Assembly: GCA_035500095.1 (NCBI GenBank)
Contig: DATJXN010000002.1
Coordinates: forward strand, 1 to 57,033
From: Candidatus Binataceae bacterium
GTDB taxonomy: Bacteria > Desulfobacterota > Binatia > Binatales > Binataceae
Direction of reading: 5' to 3'
Length of the DNA stretch: 57,033 nucleotides
Made by a program: the position numbers and the translations under genes. This document shows, piece by piece, positions 51,079-57,033 of this stretch; the first letter of the stretch is position 1, and every line of letters begins with the position of its first letter. The notes beneath the pieces were generated by a model, which worked only from the letters and a program-made list of their open reading frames with translations, did not search any database and was not told where the DNA came from.

Positions 51079-51116
51079 ATTGTTCGTCGCGATGAAGATT
51101 GTTCGTCGCGATGAAG
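51079..51116. repeat. perfect 19-bp tandem duplication
   Basis: ATTGTTCGTCGCGATGAAG occurs twice without a gap at 51079-51097 and 51098-51116. It lies about 120 bases upstream of the first tRNA gene. It may be a recent slippage product. Confidence 0.85.
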
Positions 51117-51237
51117 CGTGAATCATTCGATCTCGTACTTTGCGCGATGTCGTGCTTCGCGCGCGATCTCACGGGTCGTCGCGCGCGGCGCGATTCGCGG
51201 TTGAGGGGCAAACCTGCGTATGTTATTCGATATGGTT

Positions 51238-51311
51238 CGGGGCGTGGCGCAGCCTGGTAGCGCACCTGCCTTGGGAGCAGGGGGTCGGCCGTTCAAATCG
51301 GCTCGCCCCGA
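51238..51311 (+). tRNA. tRNA-Pro (anticodon TGG)
   Basis: The acceptor CGGGGCG (51238-51244) pairs with CGCCCCG (51304-51310), discriminator A. The anticodon loop CTTGGGA gives TGG between stems CCTGC and GCAGG. The T-arm is CGGCCGTTCAAATCGGCT. CCA is not encoded (the next bases are CTC). Confidence 0.95.
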
Positions 51312-51314
51312 CTC

Positions 51315-51391
<77 letters not shown>

Positions 51392-51446
51392 GGCGTGCCT
51401 TGAAAGTCCGACCCGGGCGAACGGGCCGGCAGACGACATATACAGT

Positions 51447-51523
51447 GGTGAGTGTAGCTCAGTTGGCAGAGCATCGGGTTGTGGCCCCGGCGGTCGAGGG
51501 TTCAAGTCCCTTCACTCACCCCA
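51447..51523 (+). tRNA. tRNA-His (anticodon GTG)
   Basis: GGTGAGTG (51447-51454), including the extra G at -1, pairs with CACTCACC (51513-51520); CCA is encoded at 51521-51523. The loop TTGTGGC gives the anticodon GTG. The extra 5' G opposite C73 is the identity element of tRNA-His. Confidence 0.95.
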
Positions 51524-51555
51524 TCAAATCCTGCTAAGAACGTACTCCCTTCGGT

Positions 51556-51631
<76 letters not shown>

Positions 51632-51956
51632 AAAAACCTCGGAAGAACAAAGCTTTTCTCTGAGGCAAATGCGGACATCGCGGCACCAATTCGCCGAATT
51701 GTCCGCATTGTGTCCGCATTTGTCAAGAGACGAGTCGCCGATGCCTTCGAAAGGGCGGCGGCCGAAGAGTGCGGCGGCCGAACCGTAAATCCAAGATCAC
51801 TCGCCCAGATCGCGAAATGAGGCTTACCGATTCTCGCGGGGGCGCTTACAACGTGATTCAGGGTACGCGCTTCCCCACAGGAGGCCTTCGTAGATCTCCT
51901 TCTGACGTGGGGCATTCACAGGCAGTACTGGCCGGCACTCTCGCGGTGGTGGAACC
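51632..51956. other. 325-base spacer with inverted repeats next to tRNA-Lys
   Basis: No gene. AAATGCGGACA (51667-51677) is repeated in inverse as TGTCCGCATTT (51711-51721), with a further TTGTCCGCATT at 51699-51709. Such repeats close to a tRNA 3' end could be arm-type sites for the integrase. Frames read on the minus strand through here are antisense to the tRNA. Confidence 0.45.
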
Positions 51957-52265
51957 TCACGCCGCTTGGTGGTGCGGAGAGCGGCGGGCAGGAGCGAGTC
52001 GAAGCTGGACCCGGATGCCAGCGCGGGTCAGCATGTCGATGAGCGTCTCGATGCTAAACAAGTCGATCTTTCCGCGCACAAGATCGCTGATCCTCGGCTG
52101 GGTTACTCCCAAGAGCTTTGCGGCGGAGTTCTGCGTCAGCTTGCGTGCCTGGATGAGCCGCTTGAGTTCCGCCATCAACCGAGCGCGCAAACGGAGGCTT
52201 TCCGCCTCTTTAGGCGCGAACCCAAGGTCCCTGAATACGTTTCCGGATGACCGTTCGATATTCAT
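51957..52265 (-). CDS. HigA-type antitoxin, XRE helix-turn-helix
   Basis: The 102-residue protein (ATG at 52265; a GTG lies directly before it) contains an XRE-type DNA-binding domain at residues 30-85: LMAELKRLIQARKLTQNSAA and KLLGVTQPRISDLVRGKIDL. The FSIETLIDMLTRAGI helix that follows is typical of HigA2-like antitoxins. It starts nine bases after the toxin stop, in the toxin-first order of higBA. It should neutralise the toxin and repress the pair. Confidence 0.88.
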   Translation of the reverse strand: MNIERSSGNVFRDLGFAPKEAESLRLRARLMAELKRLIQARKLTQNSAAKLLGVTQPRISDLVRGKIDLFSIETLIDMLTRAGIRVQLRLAPARRSPHHQAA

Positions 52266-52274
52266 CACTTGCTT

Positions 52275-52616
52275 CTAAACCTTTGTCGCGACGCGCCGAG
52301 TCCTCACGAGCTCCTGCAGTCGAGATCGGGCCAAGTCCAAGTCTGGTTTAGGCGTCTTCCGAGTCTTCTTCTCGAATGCATGAAGCACGTAAACCGCTTC
52401 CTCGAACTTCGCCACGTAAAATACTCGATGCTCTCGTCCAGTGCGCACTCTGATCTCTTCTACGCCGGCGCCGACGGAAGACATCGGCTTCCAGTCGGAC
52501 GGTTCGAGCCCAGATTGCACCAAAAACAGCTCGTATCCGGCCCGCCGTCTGGCGTCGACCGGAAAGTTCCTGATATCGCTCCGTGACGAGCCGAGCCAGA
52601 AGAGCGCCTTCGGCAT
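52275..52616 (-). CDS. HigB/Gp49-type (RelE superfamily) toxin
   Basis: With the ATG at 52616 the protein is 113 residues, normal for phage-derived Gp49-like HigB toxins; the frame opens at 52697. It shows LFWLGSSRSDIRNFPVDARR at the N-terminus, then EIRVRTGREHRVFYVAKFEE and VYVLHAFEKKTRKTPKPDLD, the central strand and Lys-rich loop of the family. It would cleave mRNA on the ribosome. It lies with the antitoxin between the integrase and tRNA-Lys, as cargo of the integrated element. Confidence 0.88.
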   Translation of the reverse strand: MPKALFWLGSSRSDIRNFPVDARRRAGYELFLVQSGLEPSDWKPMSSVGAGVEEIRVRTGREHRVFYVAKFEEAVYVLHAFEKKTRKTPKPDLDLARSRLQELVRTRRVATKV

Positions 52617-52757
52617 CCGTTTACTCAATATACAAGTTTTTGTATCAGGCGTCGAGCCTAACCGGTGATCGTTGATCGCGAGCGCTGCCTTGGCCACCTA
52701 GCGCATGAAGATCGAAGGTCGCAGAAGCGGGTAACGGTCTCCCTCGAAGTCAAAATT

Positions 52758-53825
52758 TTATGGTTCGCGACCCGATCTCGGACGGACACCGATCGGGGTG
52801 ACCTTCGTCTGATTCCGTTGGGCGGCCAAATGGGATTGCAGACGCTCGGCGGCTTGCTCAAGATCGGCCTCGCTCACGATGTTGTAGCGATCGAAGATGC
52901 TTCGCGTCTTGTGTCCTGACAAAGTCATTGCGACCCGATCTGGAATCCCGGCCCGGACCATGTTGCGCACAGCCGTTCTCCGGAGATCGTGCACAAGCAA
53001 CTTGCCCAATCCCGCCGCCTTGCAGGCGTTGGACCAAGCCTTCCGGAAATCGCCGATGGGCTCGGCGCGCCGATGGAATACAAAAGGGCAACCGAGTTGC
53101 CGCGCACCATGCGCTCGCTCAATGATTTCCAGCAGTTCGCCCGAAAGGGGCAAAACACGGCCATCCTTGTTCTTGCTGACTTCTGGCCGCAGCCGAACCA
53201 ACCTGCCGGCGAGATCAACGTCACGCCACTCGAGCGCCTTCATCTCGCTCACCCGCCATCCGGACAGGTACAGAAATGTTATAGGCTCGCGGAGATACTC
53301 TGGCAGATTGTCGCGCAGTGCGACGAACGCACCGTGGTCGACGAATCCCTGGCGCGCATTGTCCTCGTGAAGCTTCGGAATGTATGGCGTTCCGCTCAGC
53401 CGGCCGTCTTGAACGGCGAGACTGAACATCCGCTTCAGCGCCGCCAGCTCACGGTTTATGCTCGCGTTGGCTGCGCCCTCGCGCTGCCTGGTTCGCGCGT
53501 ACGCTTTGATCTGATCGGTGGTGATGTCAATCGCCCGTTCGAGCCCGAAGACCTCGCGCAGATGGCTGATCGATAGTTGCGCGGAGCGCAGCGAACGCCG
53601 CCGGTTGATCTCGTAATCGGTCAACAGCGCTTTCGCCAAGTCCTCGAAGGTAGCACGCTCTTCGCGCGGTCCCGTAACGCGTCCGATTCCCGCCTCTCCG
53701 ATTCGCTTCTTAAGCAGCTTGCGCGCCTGAGCCTCATTATCCGAGTGCGAGCTTTCCCGGTATTCCTTCCCTCTATGGTAAAAGGCAATCCAATAAATTG
53801 GGCCGCGCCTGAAAATGCGGCCCAT
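52758..53825 (-). CDS. tyrosine recombinase / integrase
   Basis: Start at the ATG 53825 gives 355 residues beginning MGRIFRRGPIYWIAFYHRGK, the usual start of such integrases; the frame extends to a TTG at 53858. Parts: an AP2-like arm-binding N-terminus, a SAM-like core-binding domain (about 60-150), and the catalytic domain with Arg in SGWRVSEMKALEW, HDLRRTA, SGHKTRSIFDRYN (His and nucleophile Tyr). It probably moved the local element into a tRNA gene. All element genes read on the minus strand towards tRNA-Lys. Confidence 0.93.
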   Translation of the reverse strand: MGRIFRRGPIYWIAFYHRGKEYRESSHSDNEAQARKLLKKRIGEAGIGRVTGPREERATFEDLAKALLTDYEINRRRSLRSAQLSISHLREVFGLERAIDITTDQIKAYARTRQREGAANASINRELAALKRMFSLAVQDGRLSGTPYIPKLHEDNARQGFVDHGAFVALRDNLPEYLREPITFLYLSGWRVSEMKALEWRDVDLAGRLVRLRPEVSKNKDGRVLPLSGELLEIIERAHGARQLGCPFVFHRRAEPIGDFRKAWSNACKAAGLGKLLVHDLRRTAVRNMVRAGIPDRVAMTLSGHKTRSIFDRYNIVSEADLEQAAERLQSHLAAQRNQTKVTPIGVRPRSGREP

Positions 53826-54002
53826 ACCTCGGAATGATTTGCGTTCCTCGCGTTCCAAAATCTTCAGTAGCCCAGTACGTTCCGAATCTCCAAATGAATA
53901 GAGCGCAGTAGCCGACCGGAGAATCGGACGCTCTCGCCGCTCCTCACCACGATAGATCGGGTTTGAGAAGCAGCTCTGTTAATCATGGCCGCCGGTGACC
54001 TT

Positions 54003-54404
54003 TCAACCGAGACGCTTGCGGATATACTCTTCTATCCCCAGTTCGGAGAAACGCAGTAACCTGCCGTGCCGCACGGTGAATCGAAGATTCCTGTGATGCC
54101 GGTAGAGCCAATCAGGCGTGACACCGAGTTTTTCGCCGGCTTCGTCTACATTTAGGAGCCTATCGCCCCGCCCTCGTTCGCGGTCATCCGATAGCACGTG
54201 TGAGCGTTCGGCTTCGAGGCGATGAAGCAGATTGAGTGCTTCGATCGCCTGTGTCTTGAGCGCCTGTGCCGTATCGTTGTCGAGCACCCTGAGCTTACCA
54301 GGGTCCACCACCAGTTCCTCCAACCTTGGGACTGCGAAGAGTCCCGCCACGCCCGACTGTCGCGGCCCTCGGCGCGAGCTACCATCGGCCCGCGACTTCG
54401 GCAT
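54003..54404 (-). CDS. excisionase-like helix-turn-helix protein
   Basis: The 133-residue protein has a winged-helix HTH_17-type domain at its C-terminus (residues 82-133): RLLNVDEAGEKLGVTPDWLY and FTVRHGRLLRFSELGIEEYI, as in AlpA/Xis proteins that help direct excision. The first 80 residues are a basic start and a helical part with no recognised domain. It lies upstream of the integrase on the same strand (177-base gap), as expected for a recombination-directionality factor. Confidence 0.8.
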   Translation of the reverse strand: MPKSRADGSSRRGPRQSGVAGLFAVPRLEELVVDPGKLRVLDNDTAQALKTQAIEALNLLHRLEAERSHVLSDDRERGRGDRLLNVDEAGEKLGVTPDWLYRHHRNLRFTVRHGRLLRFSELGIEEYIRKRLG

Positions 54405-55071
54405 GCTTCACCTCTGCAGTCAGTATGAATTGTACTGGGTTCGCGGTAGTGCCTTCTTCCGACGGGACGGCTTGCCGCTGGATAGGACTCGATGAAGTGC
54501 ACTGACGCGTTCATGGAAAATGAGCTACGCGCTTTCCAATGTGCATGAATTCGAAGGAGCCGCGGCCAGCGCCAAGATAATGGCCGGTCAGCCGCGATTG
54601 ACACTCGAAGATGGCTAAAAGTAAAGGTTTGCAAGTCTCTCTTGCCATCAGACATTTTGACGTGCCATTTCATCAAATATTCATCTATTTGGCTCTAAAA
54701 CATCGAAAACTTATAGCTCGCCTGCTCGCTTCAGTTACAGCTCAACTCTTGCGCTAAGCTATAAATCCTTTGGGCCGAAAGATCGCGGGGTTCGATTCCC
54801 CGCCTGGGATTTGAGACGCTCGCAACTTCTCTGCTGGTACCTCCCGGCACGCCGCTGTGCCGATGCGCCATATTCGATACGATCATGTCGTTGGCGCAAG
54901 AAATACAGCTCGTAATGCGCCAATCTTTGATTCCACTTTGGCATGCGCTTTATCCAAAGCAGGACTAGCTTTGATCGCACTTTCTCCGTCGGCTGGTTTG
55001 TTGACGACGCTGGGTGATACAAAAAGGTGTCGTGGCCGACCAAGGGCTGACTTCCTTGGGTCTCGCGAGAG
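54405..55071. other. about 670 bases without an intact gene
   Basis: This lower-GC stretch contains the orphan tRNA T-arm (54786-54809). The frames crossing it do not resemble known proteins; the minus-strand one that ends at 54759 is antisense to the tRNA fragment. Confidence 0.5.
54786..54809 (+). other. orphan tRNA 3'-end fragment (T-arm plus acceptor strand), possible att site
   Basis: CGGGG, loop TTCGATT and CCCCG (54786-54802) form a perfect tRNA T-arm, followed by CCTGGGA as a seven-base acceptor strand and discriminator. No matching 5' half (TCCCAGG) lies upstream, and none of the four local tRNAs has this 3' end. Such leftovers mark the far end of elements integrated into tRNA genes. 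Confidence 0.5.
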
Positions 55072-55610
55072 TCTCTTTGCCGGGGCTGGGTACTGGCCGA
55101 GGAAGGAAAGGAGTGAGGAGGGGATCGTCCTACTGCGTCAGGGTTTGGCTGCTAACCGGGACGTGGGAGCCAAGGTAACGCAAGCGTATTTTATGGCTGC
55201 GCTGACCGGAGCGTACGGGAAAATGGGGCAAGTAAAGGAAGGGCTTGCGGTAGTGGCCGAGGCACTGGAGCTAGTGAGCAAAGCTGGCGAGCGTTTCTAC
55301 GAGGCCGAGCTGTATCGGCTGAAAGGCGAGCTGGCACTAAAACAATCCGAAGTCCAGGGTCCGGAGTCTGAAGTCCATAAGGCAGCCGAAACGTGTTATC
55401 TGAGGGCCATAGAAACTGCCCGCCAGCAGCAGGCGAAATCGCTGGAGTTGCGCGCCACGACGAGCCTCGCGCGGCTGCTCGCGAAGCAGGGCCGCCGCGG
55501 CGAGGCGCGCGCGATGCTGGCCGAGATCTACAACTGGTTCACCGAAGGCTTCGACGCCGCAGACTTGATGGAAGCCAAGGCCCTGCTCGGGCACTTAAGT
55601 GCCTCGCCCA
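55072..55610 (+). pseudogene. remnant of a TPR-containing cyclase/ATPase-type protein
   Basis: Only the C-terminal tetratricopeptide part remains: AYFMAALTGAYGKMGQVKEG, ALELVSKAGERFYEAELYRL, AAETCYLRAIETARQQQAKS and EARAMLAEIYNWFTEGFDAA. This pattern is typical of the large adenylate-cyclase or LuxR-type predicted ATPases with C-terminal TPRs. The preceding family motif RGWVLAEEGKE is in a different frame (from 55081) and ends in a stop, so there is a frameshift near 55112. The frame runs on to 55921, but family-like sequence stops near 55605. No ATPase or cyclase domain is present. Confidence 0.75.
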
Positions 55611-55728
55611 TGCTGCGCGTGCACGCCTTCTCCATGGCGCACGAGGCCAAGAAGGGTTTGCCGACGCCATTTTATCCACCTTGCCTTGGATTACCGCCTG
55701 TCATCGTAACCACTTCCTTGACCGACAG

Positions 55729-56349
55729 TCAGTGCATCCGAAATCCAGTTTTCTCGCGTAACCAACCGCCAAGCGGGCCCGCGGTAGCCATCAGCACAAA
55801 ACCAAGAAGCATTAGCATTATCGGAGTTCGCGGGTCTTCGAATATCCCGAAGCTGTCCGAATGCGCCTCCGGTGATTCAGGGGCTATTTCTGGGCTTTGT
55901 TCAACAGGTGGCCCGGTGTAACCGACTGAGACACGGTCATGTCTGGCGGATCCCCCAAAACTATGAACCATCTTGTGACCATCGCGCCTCAACCTAAGCC
56001 GTGGATCGGATGAAGAGACGCAAACCGCGTAGTGGTATAGGAGCATCTCGAACTGGATATCCGGAGAAATGATGTCAGCGCTCAGAGACATCCGCGTCAT
56101 GTTGTTCCGCTGTTCCTCGCAGTCCGCAGCAGTTCCGGCCGAATCCATTTCGGTCCACTGGCTAAGCGGCGCTTTCAGCTGAAGCGGACCGGGCGGATCG
56201 CCGGGAACAAAAGGCGGTACAATCAGGTGCCATCCTGCAGCGGTGGAAGTTCGGATAGTTCCGCTCGATGAGCAACTGGCTCCAGGTTTCATAAACTCGA
56301 GAATGATCAGGACGACGATTGAACCCCTTAACCATTTGGTGTCAAGCAT
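55729..56349 (-). CDS. exported protein of unknown function with C-terminal membrane helix
   Basis: The 206-residue frame has a good AAAGGGG upstream of the ATG at 56349. It begins with a signal-like segment (LRGSIVVLIILEFMKPGASC; Cys26 could be lipid-modified although the residue at -3 is Gly). The middle contains GWHLIVPPF, PLSQWTEMDSAGTAADCEEQ and CVSSSDPRL, a pattern seen in many small uncharacterised secreted proteins of soil bacteria. One membrane helix (RTPIMLMLLGFVLMATAGPL) and a basic end close it. No function can be assigned. Confidence 0.6.
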   Translation of the reverse strand: MLDTKWLRGSIVVLIILEFMKPGASCSSSGTIRTSTAAGWHLIVPPFVPGDPPGPLQLKAPLSQWTEMDSAGTAADCEEQRNNMTRMSLSADIISPDIQFEMLLYHYAVCVSSSDPRLRLRRDGHKMVHSFGGSARHDRVSVGYTGPPVEQSPEIAPESPEAHSDSFGIFEDPRTPIMLMLLGFVLMATAGPLGGWLREKTGFRMH

Positions 56350-56401
56350 GACTTTCCCCTTTCGTTACCAGTGCAGAGCCTTAATCTGACCGGTTGACTG
56401 A

Positions 56402-56830
56402 GGCCGCGACCGAAAGGTCCGGAGACGCTGTTATTTCACCACCGCCCCGCTCTCGCTGAACTGGCAATGCGCGCAAACTGCGGGAACTGGAAAAGCGGAC
56501 TATCAGAATTATTGCGCGGGATGTCATGGAACAGGCGGGACAGGGGCTAAGGACGTAGATATTCCGGGCCCCGACTTAACGCATCTGAGCAAAAAGAACG
56601 GAGGCAGTTTTCCCTTTCAGGAAGTCTACGACGTGATCGACGGTCGCAAGCTGGCTGCAGCGCATAAGCGCCTTCTGGATATGCCATTGTGGGGCGTGTA
56701 TTTCGAGCCGCAAGGTGTTTCCAAAGGTGCCTCGGAGGCGGAAGTCAAATCCCGAATCACTGCTCTCGTGCGTTACGTCCAAAGCCTTCAATCAACTGGA
56801 ACCGCTACATCGACGGGAACGCAGCAGTAA
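56402..56830 (+). pseudogene. class I cytochrome c without a start or signal peptide
   Basis: The frame is open from a stop at 56399-56401 to 56830 (142 codons) and encodes GKADYQNYCAGCHGTGGTGA with a haem motif CAGCH at 56513-56527. It continues IPGPDLTHLSKKNGG, VYDVIDGRKLAAAH and a possible axial Met in DMPLWGVYF, ending ALVRYVQSLQ and a Thr/Ser tail. No ATG, GTG or TTG lies upstream of the haem motif in this frame, and no signal peptide is seen, so the 5' end is probably broken by a frameshift near 56460. It could still be a gene if a base is missing in the sequence. Confidence 0.65.
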
Positions 56831-57033
56831 CACCGGAGCCTCGCTGCAGCTTACTCCTCTGGCTCTTGCGTCGGGTCTTGTTCTTGAACATGGGGATGCT
56901 GGATCCATCGCCTTGGTGTCGTCAGACTCGAGCTGATCCGGTGTTGGCGTGGTCTGAGCCTGCGCGAGTATGGCTTGCGACAACGCCAGCAGCAGGATCG
57001 AACACAATGTGGCGCACTTGATTGCAGACCTAG
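56831..57033. other. window end, no certain gene
   Basis: On the minus strand a signal-peptide-like run (SILLLALSQAILAQAQ) reads in from the edge, but the following residues change character near 56890 and the frame stops at 56792. It may be the start of a secreted protein broken by a frameshift. Confidence 0.25.

Larger units (their letters stand above)
50558..51237. other. 680-base stretch without a gene
   Basis: It follows the enoyl-CoA hydratase and precedes the tRNA cluster. The GC content is visibly lower than in the left part of the window. It contains a long hairpin (50603-50656) and a perfect 19-base tandem duplication (51079-51116). The short frames on both strands show no family-like sequence. 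Confidence 0.55.

Overview
This is a GC-rich, gene-dense bacterial chromosome segment of about 57 kb. No rRNA or other taxonomic marker is present. The combination of a copper membrane monooxygenase operon, many CaiB/BaiF CoA-transferases, a luciferase-like flavin oxidoreductase, a MaoC hydratase, PHA and wax-ester storage genes and an NtrC-type sigma-54 regulator suits an uncultured soil or groundwater lineage such as Binatota (Desulfobacterota_B). That placement is inference from gene content only.

Layout. The window opens inside a c-type cytochrome gene (1-170, minus). Next comes an aromatic-amine-type cluster (390-3832, minus) with Rieske dioxygenase alpha and beta subunits and a glutamine-synthetase-like ligase. 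Diverging from it are homodimeric pyruvate dehydrogenase E1 and its E2 (4091-8165, plus). A carbon-storage operon (8198-11505, minus) encodes a WS/DGAT acyltransferase, a short PhaE-like protein and a class III PHA synthase. Two GNAT acetyltransferases, an SDR and an NHL-repeat protein follow (11687-15049), then a secreted VWA protein.

The core of the window is a seven-gene minus-strand operon (22483 down to 16454): pmoC, pmoA, a small secreted or anchored protein, pmoB, a Tat-exported gluconate-dehydrogenase-type small subunit, a GMC-family FAD dehydrogenase and a SCO1/SenC copper chaperone. The copper residues of the PmoB CuB site and the PmoC Asp/His/His site are visible. The small protein and PmoB are both predicted to begin with His-Gly after signal cleavage. 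I read the operon as a hydroxylation module followed by membrane-linked alcohol oxidation and copper delivery. The substrate (methane, short alkane or other) cannot be decided from sequence.

From 22.7 to 36 kb lie an LLM oxidoreductase, a CoA-transferase, a frameshifted TadG-like gene, a CBS/HicB-like fusion, a bicupin, an M1 aminopeptidase, and a histidine kinase / NtrC regulator / ICMT-like / PspA row. From 36 to 50.6 kb comes catabolic and amino-acid-related metabolism: a molybdenum hydroxylase with a fused FAD and 2Fe-2S subunit, a ThDP enzyme with a CoA-transferase, a second CoA-transferase with a MaoC hydratase, a core MetE-like protein, TrpB2, a nitrilase-superfamily protein lacking its catalytic cysteine, and an enoyl-CoA hydratase.

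The right end (50.6-57 kb) has visibly lower GC and is accessory. It holds four tRNA genes (Pro, Arg, His, Lys), a HigBA-type toxin-antitoxin pair, a tyrosine integrase, an excisionase-like HTH protein, an orphan tRNA 3'-end fragment, a decayed TPR/ATPase gene, a membrane-anchored protein of unknown function and a headless cytochrome c. This looks like the remains of an integrated element next to a tRNA cluster.
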